64,000 nt of DNA from Sphingomonadaceae bacterium (GTDB lineage Bacteria; Pseudomonadota; Alphaproteobacteria; Sphingomonadales; Sphingomonadaceae). Made by a program: the position numbers and the translations under genes. This document shows positions 21,173 to 30,225 of the stretch, in pieces. The notes beneath the pieces are model-generated. The model was given only the letters and a program-made list of their open reading frames with translations, was not told where the DNA came from and ran no database searches. The DNA lies in assembly GCA_029268145.1 (NCBI GenBank), contig JAJUHA010000003.1:1-64000 (forward strand). Reading direction: 5' to 3'. The stretch's first letter is position 1. The number at the start of each line of letters is the position of its first letter.

Positions 21173-23409
21173 TGCCGCTGGCGCTCCCCCCGCCCGAGAT
21201 CGACCGCCGCCGCTTCCCGGAACTGGTCGCCGAGATGCTGGCCCGCGTTCCGGTGCACACGCCGGAATGGACCGCCACCTCGCCGGCCGATCCGGGCGTG
21301 ACCCTCCTCCACCTCTTCGCCCATGTGACGGAGAGCCTCCTCTACCGCGCGTCGCTCATCCCCGAACGCAACCGGCTGAAATTCCTGTCCTTGCTGGGAA
21401 TCGGCCTTGCTCCGGGACGGGAAGCGCGCGGGCTCGTCAGCTTCGCCAACGCCCGCGGCGATCCCGCCGCCTGCCCGATTCCCGCCGGGACGGCGCTGGC
21501 CGCCGGCGCCCTCCCGTTCCGCACGACCACCGGCCTCGACGCGCTCCCCGTCGTGCTTGCCCTGTTCCAGAAGATCCCGCTTGCCGACCCGCCCACCGAG
21601 CTGGCCGACTACTACCGCCTGCTCTACGCGTCGTGGAACCGGCCGGTTCCCCAGCCGCTCCTCCTCTACGAAACGCGCGCCGTCGAGGGCCCCGTCGATC
21701 TCGACCAGGGCCTCGAGGCAGCGCTGTGGGTCGCAGTCCTTGCGCGTCCGGGGCCCGGCGCGCCGGTCACCGCGTCCGCGCTTGCCGGCCGCTTCCTCTC
21801 CCTCGGGTTTGCTCCCGCCCCCGACGCCGGGTCCGCCCGGCTCGGCCCGGTCGAGCAGCGCCTCGCCGAAGCGCCGCCGCTCGTCTTCGAGCTTGCCGTC
21901 GCCACGCCGCCCTCTGCCGCGGGTGCGCCACCCGGGATCCGGTTCCTGCCGCTTGCCTCCCGCTTCACGACAGATCCGCTCTCGGGGGCGACCGTCGCCG
22001 AGCTGGCCCTTCCGGGCGATGCTGCGTCCTTCAGCCCGTTCGCCGATCTCGCCCCGCTCGAAGCCGGCGTCGGCGCGCTTCCACCGCTCCTCGATGCCCC
22101 TGACCTCGCTGCCCGGCTGATCGGCTGGATCCGCATCCGGCCCGGACGGGTCCGCCGCCTCGCCCATCTTTCCGTCAACGCTGCCCTTGCCCGCCAGGTG
22201 GAGGATGTCTCGGGCGAACGGCTGCCCGACGGGGACGGCAGCCCGGGCCAGCTCCGCCAGCTCGCCCGCCGTCCCGTCATTCCGGGATCGCTCCGCCTCA
22301 CGTCGATCGAGAACGGAACGCAGGTCGCCTGGACCGTGGTCGACGAGCTCGCCGCGTGCGCCGGGGAAGCGCCGCTCCCGGGCAGCGCGCCGGCCTTCGC
22401 CCCGGCAACGGCCGTCATGCTCGATGCCGAGGCCGGGCTGCTCCGGTTCGGCGACGGCATGGCCGGCCGCCGGCCGCCGGCAGGGGCCATCCTCCACGCC
22501 GCCTACGAGGTCTGTGCGGGCGCCGCCGGAAATGTCGGCCCCGGCGCCCTTACGGCTGGTCCGTCGGTCCCGGCAGGCGTGACGGCCACCAACCCGCTGG
22601 CGTTCACCGGCGGTGCCGACCCGGAGGGCATCGAGGAAGGCGACCTCCATGTCCGCCGCATGCTCTCCCACCGCGACCGTCTCGTCACGGCCGACGATTT
22701 CGCCGCCATCGCCTGGCGCACACCCGGCGTTGCCATGGGACGGGTCGAGCTCATTCCGGCAAGCCATCCCGAGGTCGCCCCCGGCGTTGCCGGCACCGCG
22801 CCCGGTGCCGTGACCCTCATCGTCCTTCCTGCGGCCGCAAGCTCCCCCGGCGCCACGCCCCGGCCCGATCCCGCATTCCTCGCGGCCGTCTGCCACCATC
22901 TCGAGCCCCGCCGGCTGGTCACCACCGAGCTCGTCATCCGCGGGCCGGACTATGCTCCGCTGTGGCTCTCGGTCGGAGTCTCGGTGGCCGGTGGCTTCGA
23001 CGCCGAAGCCGTCAGGGCAGCGGTCGCTTCCCGGCTCGCTGTCCTGCTCTCTCCCCTGCCGCCTCCGGGAACTCCGCTGTCCGCGCTGCTGGGCACGCTC
23101 TATGGCCCCGCGCCCGATCCGGCGCTGCGCGGCTGGCCGCTGGGTGGCACGGTCCGCGCCCGGATGCTCGCCGCCGAGGCGGCGCGCGTGCCCGGCTGCC
23201 TCGCAGTCGAGGGCCTGCTGATTGCCCGCGGCAGCGGCCCTGCCGTCGAGGATGTCCCGCTCGCCGGCCTCGAGCTTCCGGAAATCCGCGGGATCAGCGT
23301 CACCATCGGCGATCCCCTCCCGCTCGACCTGGTGCGCGGCACGGCGCCGCCGGAGACTCCCGCCGGCCCGCCGATGCTGCCGGTCCCCATCGTGCCGGAG
23401 ACCTGCTGA
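21172..23409 (+). CDS. Putative baseplate assembly protein (baseplate J/gp47-like)
   Basis: DPGVTLLHLFAHVTESLLYRASLIPERNRLKFLSLLGI; RMLSHRDRLVTADDFAAIAWRTPGVAMGRVELIP. Confidence 0.92.
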   Translation: MPLALPPPEIDRRRFPELVAEMLARVPVHTPEWTATSPADPGVTLLHLFAHVTESLLYRASLIPERNRLKFLSLLGIGLAPGREARGLVSFANARGDPAACPIPAGTALAAGALPFRTTTGLDALPVVLALFQKIPLADPPTELADYYRLLYASWNRPVPQPLLLYETRAVEGPVDLDQGLEAALWVAVLARPGPGAPVTASALAGRFLSLGFAPAPDAGSARLGPVEQRLAEAPPLVFELAVATPPSAAGAPPGIRFLPLASRFTTDPLSGATVAELALPGDAASFSPFADLAPLEAGVGALPPLLDAPDLAARLIGWIRIRPGRVRRLAHLSVNAALARQVEDVSGERLPDGDGSPGQLRQLARRPVIPGSLRLTSIENGTQVAWTVVDELAACAGEAPLPGSAPAFAPATAVMLDAEAGLLRFGDGMAGRRPPAGAILHAAYEVCAGAAGNVGPGALTAGPSVPAGVTATNPLAFTGGADPEGIEEGDLHVRRMLSHRDRLVTADDFAAIAWRTPGVAMGRVELIPASHPEVAPGVAGTAPGAVTLIVLPAAASSPGATPRPDPAFLAAVCHHLEPRRLVTTELVIRGPDYAPLWLSVGVSVAGGFDAEAVRAAVASRLAVLLSPLPPPGTPLSALLGTLYGPAPDPALRGWPLGGTVRARMLAAEAARVPGCLAVEGLLIARGSGPAVEDVPLAGLELPEIRGISVTIGDPLPLDLVRGTAPPETPAGPPMLPVPIVPETC

Positions 23410-26240
23410 TGCGCCCGGCACCCCGAGGCGAGGGCCTGAACGCCAACGGCAGCCGGTTCCACCTGCTGCTCGGGGCCGACTGGGCGGAGGCAAGCTGCGG
23501 CGGCCGCCCGCTCGGCACGCTCTGGTCCCTGCCGGACACGCCCGACTGGCCCGTTCCCGGCCGCCATGGCGCGCTCACGCTGCCATCCCGCCCGCCGCAC
23601 TGGGTCGAGGCCACCACCCCGGCGCCGCCAGAGACGGCCCGGCGCGGCGCCGCCGCCGACCGCCACGGCAATCTCTACCGGGTCGACGCAGCAGGCACCG
23701 GAGTCCGCATCATCTCCTCTGGCACCGGCGCCGACGCGCCCTTCTGGCCCGACCCTCGCGACCGTCCGCTGCGCCCTGGCCCCTTCGGTGACGCGGCTCC
23801 GCCGCCACCGCCCGGCGGAACCCTCGGGCCGCTCCTCGTCACCGCCGACCACCGGCTCGTCGCCACGCTGCGGATCCCGGGCGCGCCCGACAGCCTGCTC
23901 GCCTTCGATCTCGTCTGCGGCGGTCCGCCCACCCGCCACCAGCCTGCCGGCGCCTTCGCCATCCGCGCCCTTGCCGCCGCTCCCGATGGCGGCCTCTGGC
24001 TCGTCGACGGGGCAAGCCGCGCCATCTTCGCCCTCGACCGCGGCTTCGCCATCCGGGGCCAGACGGAACCCGCCCCCGTTCCGGAGGCCTTCCAGCCCGA
24101 TCCCGGGGCCTCGCCGCGCCTCCGTCCCGGCATTGCCGTGCCGTCCGGCCTTGCGACCGGCGCCGCCGATCCGGTCGCCCTTGCGCCCCTGCCCGATGGC
24201 AGCCTGCTCCTGCTCGACGCCGGGCCGCCCGCCCGGCTGCTCCGCGTCACCGCAAGCGGCAGCCTTGCCATTCCGGCGAGCGATCGGCCCCATCGCCACA
24301 TGGCCGCCCGCCTGCTCGCGGATGGCCGGGTCGAGGTCACGCTTGCGGGTGCACCCGGCCAGACCGCGGACCGCTTCCACCTCGTCGCAGACCCTGCGGC
24401 GCCGGCGGCGTGGCGGGCCTCCCGCGTGGCTGCGATCCATCCGCTGCGGCGTTTCGGCGGCCGCGCCCTCCTCGTCGCCGGTTCCCATGTCCTCTATGAC
24501 AGCGGTGCCGAGCCCCCTTCCTTCGTCCCCGTCGTGGCGCTGCGCGGCGGCGCCTTCGCGCGGGCCGCCAGCCTCGAAACCCCCGTGCTCGACAGCGGGA
24601 TCTCCGGCTGCACCTGGGATCGCCTGCGCCTTGATGCCTGCGTCCCGCCCGGCAGCGCCCTGCGCGTCGAAGCCATGGCGGCCGAGACCGCCGATGCCCT
24701 GGCTGTCGCCGGCGCCTGGCGCGCGCAGCCCACCCCCTACCCCAATGGCGATGGCGGCGACCGGCCCGCGCACCATGGCGCCAGCGGCTTCGGCGCCGAA
24801 GCCGGCGGCTGGGCCGTTCACGACACCCTCCTCCAGGGTGTCGAGGGGCGTTTCGCAAGGTTCCGGATCACGCTCGAGGGCGACGGCCGCGTCACGCCCG
24901 CGCTCCATGCGCTTCGCGCCTGGTTCCCGCGGTTCTCCTGGAGCGAGCGCTTCCTCCCGGCCGTCTTCCGGGCAACCCCGGCCGATGCCGACTTCCTCGA
25001 CCGCTTCCTCGCCAGCTTCGAAGGCGTTGCAACGGGCATCGAGGACCGGATCGCCCGCGCCGACCTGCTGCTCGACCCGCGCACCGCGCCCGCCGACGCG
25101 CTGCCCTGGCTTGCGCGCTGGTTCGATCTCGCCTTCGATCCCCTGCTCGACACCGGCCGCCGTCGCCTCTTCCTTGCCCATGCCATGCAGGCCTTCGGCT
25201 GGCGCGGCACCATCGCCGGCATCCGGGCCGCGCTTCGCCTCGCCTTCGAACCTTCACCCGGCCCCCATGTCTTCGCGATGACCGCCTCGCCCCCGCCCGG
25301 CGGAATCCGCATCATCGAGGCCTTCCGCACCCGCGGACGCCTGCCGCCGCTCACGCCCGCCAATGACCGCCCCGCCCCCGTCACGCCCTTCACGGCCATC
25401 GAGGCCGGGCCCGAACTTCCCCCCTGGACTCCCGGCGAAGGCGTGCCGGGCCTGGTGCTCCGCCTCGCCCGCGCCGAAGGCCGGGCCGCCCCCACCGCCG
25501 ATGCGCTTGCCCGGCCGCTCGCGCTTGACGGCAGCGGCTGGGGCCCGGGATTTCCGGCGGTCGTCACGGCCGCGTTCGGCTTCCTCCCCAGGCTCGGACC
25601 GGCCGAGGCCGAACGCTGGGCCGCCTTCCAGCGCTGCCGCGCGCCCAAGGCGGCTCCGGCCCCGCTGCCCGAAGGCGCCATCCCCGCACCTCTCCAGCCC
25701 GCCTGGTCGGCCTATTGCGTCGAGCCCTGGGGCCCGCGCGCAGCCTGGGCCCGCTTCCTCGCCCGCCGCCATGGCAGCATCGCCCGCCTGAACGCCGCCT
25801 GGGGCACCGGCTTTGCCGATCTCGCCCAGGTCCCGCTTCCGGCAACCTACCCGGCATCGGCCATCCACGCCGCGGACTGGCTTCTCTTCGAGGGCCGGCT
25901 TGAACCGCTCGAGGCGGCGGCCCACCGCTTCACCGTGCTGCTCCCGCGCGACCGGCTCGATCCCTCGCCCGAGGCCGAGGCGCGGGCGCTCGCGCTCGCG
26001 CGGCGCATCGTCGAGGTCGAGAAGCCCGCCCACACCGTCTTCGATGTCCGCTTCTACTGGGCGATGAACCGGGTCGGCGAAGCCCTCATCGGCGATGGCA
26101 TTCCCCTGGGGCCGGGCGCCCGTGCCCCCGAGCTCAACCCGCGCGCCATCCTCGGCCGCGCCCAGGTCGGTGCGGCCTTCCTTGGCTCCGGCCGCGCCAC
26201 TGCCATCGCCCCGGCCGAGGGGAAGGAGACCCTGCCATGA
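23409..26240 (+). CDS. CIS tail protein (phage tail domain), large, with propeller-like N-terminal half
   Basis: FLPAVFRATPADADFLDRFLASFEGVATGIEDRIARADLLLDPRTAPADALPWLARWFDLAFDP tail-I-like domain; long N-terminal extension. Confidence 0.83.
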   Translation: MRPAPRGEGLNANGSRFHLLLGADWAEASCGGRPLGTLWSLPDTPDWPVPGRHGALTLPSRPPHWVEATTPAPPETARRGAAADRHGNLYRVDAAGTGVRIISSGTGADAPFWPDPRDRPLRPGPFGDAAPPPPPGGTLGPLLVTADHRLVATLRIPGAPDSLLAFDLVCGGPPTRHQPAGAFAIRALAAAPDGGLWLVDGASRAIFALDRGFAIRGQTEPAPVPEAFQPDPGASPRLRPGIAVPSGLATGAADPVALAPLPDGSLLLLDAGPPARLLRVTASGSLAIPASDRPHRHMAARLLADGRVEVTLAGAPGQTADRFHLVADPAAPAAWRASRVAAIHPLRRFGGRALLVAGSHVLYDSGAEPPSFVPVVALRGGAFARAASLETPVLDSGISGCTWDRLRLDACVPPGSALRVEAMAAETADALAVAGAWRAQPTPYPNGDGGDRPAHHGASGFGAEAGGWAVHDTLLQGVEGRFARFRITLEGDGRVTPALHALRAWFPRFSWSERFLPAVFRATPADADFLDRFLASFEGVATGIEDRIARADLLLDPRTAPADALPWLARWFDLAFDPLLDTGRRRLFLAHAMQAFGWRGTIAGIRAALRLAFEPSPGPHVFAMTASPPPGGIRIIEAFRTRGRLPPLTPANDRPAPVTPFTAIEAGPELPPWTPGEGVPGLVLRLARAEGRAAPTADALARPLALDGSGWGPGFPAVVTAAFGFLPRLGPAEAERWAAFQRCRAPKAAPAPLPEGAIPAPLQPAWSAYCVEPWGPRAAWARFLARRHGSIARLNAAWGTGFADLAQVPLPATYPASAIHAADWLLFEGRLEPLEAAAHRFTVLLPRDRLDPSPEAEARALALARRIVEVEKPAHTVFDVRFYWAMNRVGEALIGDGIPLGPGARAPELNPRAILGRAQVGAAFLGSGRATAIAPAEGKETLP

Positions 26241-27610
26241 CCGGCTGCTGCAGCTTCAGCCCCGTCCTTGTCTCGCCGGCGACCGACCCGACCCGCCACG
26301 TCAATTTCGTCAGCGGCATGGTGCTTGGCGTCGACGACTACGCCCAGGAATTCGCCTACCACAGCGCCCGCGACCAGTGGATCGTCCGCGATGCGCTTGG
26401 CTATGGCGTTCTCGCCGGGCTGGCCGTTTCGGTCGAGGAGGATGGCGGCCTCGGCCCGCGCGTGCGCGTTGCTGCCGGAAGCGCCGCCGTGCCCTCGGGC
26501 CAGCTCGTCTGCGTGCCGCGCGACCAGTGCGCCAGCCTCAACGCCTGGCTGGCCGTGCCCGAGGTCGCCGCCCGCGTCGCCGCCCTCGCCGCCGGGAACG
26601 CGCCCCCCACCGAGGCGACCCTCAGCGTCCACGTCACGCTGTGCTACCGCGACTGCAAGGTTGCGCCCGTCCCCATCCCCGGCGAGCCCTGCCGCAGCGA
26701 GGAGGAGCTGATGCACCCCTCCCGCATCGCCGACGACTTTGCTCTCGGGCTCGCCTTCGAGCCGCCGCCGATGACCGAGCGGGCCGCGCTGGAGGCCCTC
26801 GCGCTTGGCCTTGCCCAGGCGGTCGATGACACGACGCTCGCCACCGACGCCGCCGCACTCGCCAGCGCCCGCGACAGCCTTTCGGCCCGCGCGCTCGTGG
26901 CGGCCGGCGTCGTCCCTCCCGATCCGGCGCTTGCTGTGCCGCTTTCGCTCCACCCGGACCTCCGCGATCCGCTCGCCGCGCTGCTGCCGCACCACTGGGT
27001 CACCGTTCTCCGCCCCCGGGTGATGGCGGTGCGCTGCCCCGATGCACCCGCCGCGGCCGACCAGTGCCTGCTCATCGCCACCCTCGACATTCCCGTCATC
27101 GAGGCTCCCGGCGGCTGGGTGGTGAACGGCCCGCCCGGCAGCGCCGCTTCGGCGATTGCCGTCACCGCTGTCGCCCCGGCCCTTCTGCTCTCGGCCATGG
27201 CCGCCGGCCGCCTCGGGACGCCGCCGCTGCTGCCTCTGCTCGCCGCACCCCCAGCCGCGCCGCCAGCGCCTGCACCAGCCGGGCCCGCCCTCGTCATCCA
27301 GACGCTCGAGCGCAACGGCGCCATCGCCGCAGGCACCAAGCTTGCCATCCTCGAAGGCGGGCTGCGCGTCACCTTGCCCGACCCGACGCGCCTGCCCGCT
27401 GGCAGCACCCTCGTCGTCAAGTCGATGGCCAGCGTCCCCTCGCGTCTCGCCCCACCCGCCGGCAGCATCGACCAGCGCCCGGCGCTCGTGCTGCGTGGCT
27501 TCCAGGCCGCCACCTTCATGGCCGACGGCAGCGGCCGCTGGCTCGTCACGGGTCTCACGGCCGCGCCCGCCGCCGATTCGGTCTTCACCGGTCCGGGGAG
27601 GCCGTCATGA
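26237..27610 (+). CDS. CIS-associated accessory protein A
   Basis: HVNFVSGMVLGVDDYAQEFAYHSARDQWIVRDALGYGVLAGLAVSV; ATGA overlap; paralogous to next gene. Confidence 0.7.
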   Translation: MTGCCSFSPVLVSPATDPTRHVNFVSGMVLGVDDYAQEFAYHSARDQWIVRDALGYGVLAGLAVSVEEDGGLGPRVRVAAGSAAVPSGQLVCVPRDQCASLNAWLAVPEVAARVAALAAGNAPPTEATLSVHVTLCYRDCKVAPVPIPGEPCRSEEELMHPSRIADDFALGLAFEPPPMTERAALEALALGLAQAVDDTTLATDAAALASARDSLSARALVAAGVVPPDPALAVPLSLHPDLRDPLAALLPHHWVTVLRPRVMAVRCPDAPAAADQCLLIATLDIPVIEAPGGWVVNGPPGSAASAIAVTAVAPALLLSAMAAGRLGTPPLLPLLAAPPAAPPAPAPAGPALVIQTLERNGAIAAGTKLAILEGGLRVTLPDPTRLPAGSTLVVKSMASVPSRLAPPAGSIDQRPALVLRGFQAATFMADGSGRWLVTGLTAAPAADSVFTGPGRPS

Positions 27611-28875
27611 CCAGCTCCACCACCGCCGCCGAACCCTTGCGCCTCGGCGCCATGGCCGACAGCGTCTCCGACATCCACTTCTTCAACGGCCGGCTGCTCA
27701 CCGCCGCCGATCTCTCGGCCGAGCAGGCGGCGCGGGAGGATGCCGACCGCACCCTGGCCCGCGGGCTCGGGTCCGGCGTGGTCGAGGGCCTCGAGGTCGC
27801 GCTCCTTCCTCCTGATGCCGAGGGCCCTGCGCTCCGCATCGCACCCGGCCTCGGCCTCACGCCGGCGGGCCACCTTCTCCGGCTTGATGCGCCGCGCCGG
27901 CTTCTCCTCGCCCGCCCGCCCGAGCCGCCCGCCGCCAGCCCCTCGCCGCACGGCTTTGCCGCCTGCCAGCCCGCCGGCACCGGAATCTACGTGGCCGGCG
28001 CTGGCCTCTATCTCCTCGTCGCGACGCCTGCCGCCCGCACGGCCGGCCGTGCGCCCGTCACCAGCCTCTCCGGCTCGGCCGGGTCGTGCAACGCCGACCG
28101 CCGGGTCCATGGCGTCGCCTTTGCCCTCCTCGCCATTCCCTTCCACCTCCTCCCCGGCCTGACGCTGGCCGATGCGGACGCCCGCAACCGCGTCGCCTAC
28201 CGCTGCTTCGGGGCCGGCGTCCTCGCGCGCCACGCGACCGACCTCATGGCCCGGGGCGACCGCAGCGATGATCTTCTCGAAGCCCTCCGCCCGCATGGCC
28301 TCGGCCCTGCCATGCTGCCGCTCGCGCTTCTTGCCGTCACCGGGAGCCTGACGCCCGCCTTCCTCGACATGTGGGCGGTCCGCCGGCCTGCCGCCCTTGC
28401 CGACGCCGGCGCGAACCCCCTGGAGTCGCTCGCCGCGCCGCGCCGGATCGCCGTTGGCCGCGCCATGCTCCTCCAGTTCGAGGGCGAGCGCGCCGACCGC
28501 CTCGGCCGCGCCTCCGCGCCCGGCGCCATCCGCGCGCGCATCCATTTCCGCCACCTGCCCCCGGTCGGCCTGCTCCCCTTCCTCTCCGCCGCCGGCGCCC
28601 TCCAGTTCCTCGAGGGGATGACGGTGCGCGGGCCCGTCCACCTGACCGCCGCCCAGGTCGAGCCCCTGCTGCGCCAGAGCCTTGCGGCGCCCGCAATCGA
28701 CACGGCCTCCGACGAGCTGGTCTGGCTCTACGCAGTCGCCGAGAACCGCCTCGCCGCGGCCGACCCTTCGCCCCCCGAACGCTATCATCTCTTCGCCAGC
28801 GGACACCTCGCCTACGCGGCCGACGCCCGCTTCAACCTCCACCGCTTCGACGCTGCCAACGTCGCCATCGCCTGA
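27607..28875 (+). CDS. CIS-associated accessory protein B
   Basis: IHFFNGRLLTAADLSAEQAAREDADRTLARGLGSGVVEGLEVAL; ATGA overlap. Confidence 0.7.
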   Translation: MTSSTTAAEPLRLGAMADSVSDIHFFNGRLLTAADLSAEQAAREDADRTLARGLGSGVVEGLEVALLPPDAEGPALRIAPGLGLTPAGHLLRLDAPRRLLLARPPEPPAASPSPHGFAACQPAGTGIYVAGAGLYLLVATPAARTAGRAPVTSLSGSAGSCNADRRVHGVAFALLAIPFHLLPGLTLADADARNRVAYRCFGAGVLARHATDLMARGDRSDDLLEALRPHGLGPAMLPLALLAVTGSLTPAFLDMWAVRRPAALADAGANPLESLAAPRRIAVGRAMLLQFEGERADRLGRASAPGAIRARIHFRHLPPVGLLPFLSAAGALQFLEGMTVRGPVHLTAAQVEPLLRQSLAAPAIDTASDELVWLYAVAENRLAAADPSPPERYHLFASGHLAYAADARFNLHRFDAANVAIA

Positions 28876-28885
28876 GGAGCCCGCA

Positions 28886-30214
28886 ATGGCCAGCCAGCCG
28901 CCCGCCACCGCCGGCATGACCATCACCGCCACCGCCGACCGGCTCTGGCAGACCGTCGAGGCCATCCTCGGCCGGGCGCTGACCGAGGCCGAGCGCGGCA
29001 GCTTCACCACCCGCCTCGCCGGCCTCAGCTTCGCGCCCGTCCAGCCCGGCGATCTCATCACCGCCGATCTCTTCAACGCGCTGCGCGCCGACGTGAACGA
29101 CCTCGCCATCCGCCTCGCCGCGCTCGAGGGGGCGGCCGGCGGCCCGGTCATCGACCGCATCCTCCCCGAAACCGGCCCGATCCGCGCCGGCGGCCTCATC
29201 ACCATCGTCGGCCGCAATTTCGCCAGCGCCCCGCGCAGCAACCGTGTCCTCTTCGACGGGGTGGACGTGCCCGGCATCCGGCTCGATTCCACTCCGGCCG
29301 CGCTCTCGCTTCCCGTTCCCCTTACGCTTGCCGGCCTGCCGCGCAGCATCGACATCCAGGTAGAGACGCCGGAGGGCCGCCGCTCGCCGCCGCGCCCGGT
29401 CCGCATCGAGCCGCAGGTCCGGGTCCAGGACGGCAGCTTCCCGATCCAGCCGGTGAGCGGCCCCACCGGCAATGTCGCCGTCAACCAGCTCCTCTCCTTC
29501 GCCTGGGATGTGACCGCCCAGACCCTCTTCGCCGACACCCTGACGCTTGCAGTCCAGCTTTCCGGCCTCGTCGGCGCCTCCGAGGCCGCCTGGCGCGACA
29601 CGCTGGCCATCACGCCGGCAAGCCCCATGCCCATCGAGGCCGGCCAGACCCGCCGCGTCACGGTCGCCATCCGCGTGCCCCCCGGCGCAACCGCAGCCGA
29701 CCTCCGCCTCGCCGTCACCAGCGAGTCCGGCACCATCAGCAACCAGTCCGACATCGTCGAGATCCGCGTCGGCGCCCCGGTCGACGTCTCGGACCCGCGT
29801 GTCGCCTTCGCCTTCGATTTCGGCCCCTTCGTCAGCCCTTCCTCCAATGTTCGCCCGGGCATGGTCACGATCGAGGGCGTCACCTCGCAAGGCATCCATG
29901 TCCGCGCCGGCCGCAGCGGCAGCCTCATCGTCCGCGTGACCGACCAGCGCGCGGCCGGCGGCCCCGCCGGAAGCTATGCCCATGCGGCCGCGCTGTCCTC
30001 CGGCACGGCGGCCAACTGGGCCTTCAGCTGCACGCCTGCGGCCGGCTCCATCGCCGCCGGGGACAATGCCGACATCGAGCTCGGCATCGAGAACCGCGCC
30101 GGCGCGGTCGGCTCCACGGCCCGGCTGCGCTTCGAAAGCCGCCAGACGTCGAGCGCCGGTGGCCTCGCGCCCTACACCGGCTTCCTCACCATCCCCCTCG
30201 AAATCGTTGCCTGA
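28886..30214 (+). CDS. IPT/TIG-domain CIS-associated protein
   Basis: IDRILPETGPIRAGGLITIVGRNFASAPRSNRVLFDGVDVPGIRLDST is an IPT/TIG fold signature. Confidence 0.72.
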   Translation: MASQPPATAGMTITATADRLWQTVEAILGRALTEAERGSFTTRLAGLSFAPVQPGDLITADLFNALRADVNDLAIRLAALEGAAGGPVIDRILPETGPIRAGGLITIVGRNFASAPRSNRVLFDGVDVPGIRLDSTPAALSLPVPLTLAGLPRSIDIQVETPEGRRSPPRPVRIEPQVRVQDGSFPIQPVSGPTGNVAVNQLLSFAWDVTAQTLFADTLTLAVQLSGLVGASEAAWRDTLAITPASPMPIEAGQTRRVTVAIRVPPGATAADLRLAVTSESGTISNQSDIVEIRVGAPVDVSDPRVAFAFDFGPFVSPSSNVRPGMVTIEGVTSQGIHVRAGRSGSLIVRVTDQRAAGGPAGSYAHAAALSSGTAANWAFSCTPAAGSIAAGDNADIELGIENRAGAVGSTARLRFESRQTSSAGGLAPYTGFLTIPLEIVA

Positions 30215-30225
30215 AAGGACCGGCC

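Noticed and set aside
26644-29928. 1094-aa minus-strand ORF across CIS accessory genes
   Set aside because: Antisense of three well-formed plus-strand genes; Arg/Ser/Ala-rich translation with no domain pattern.
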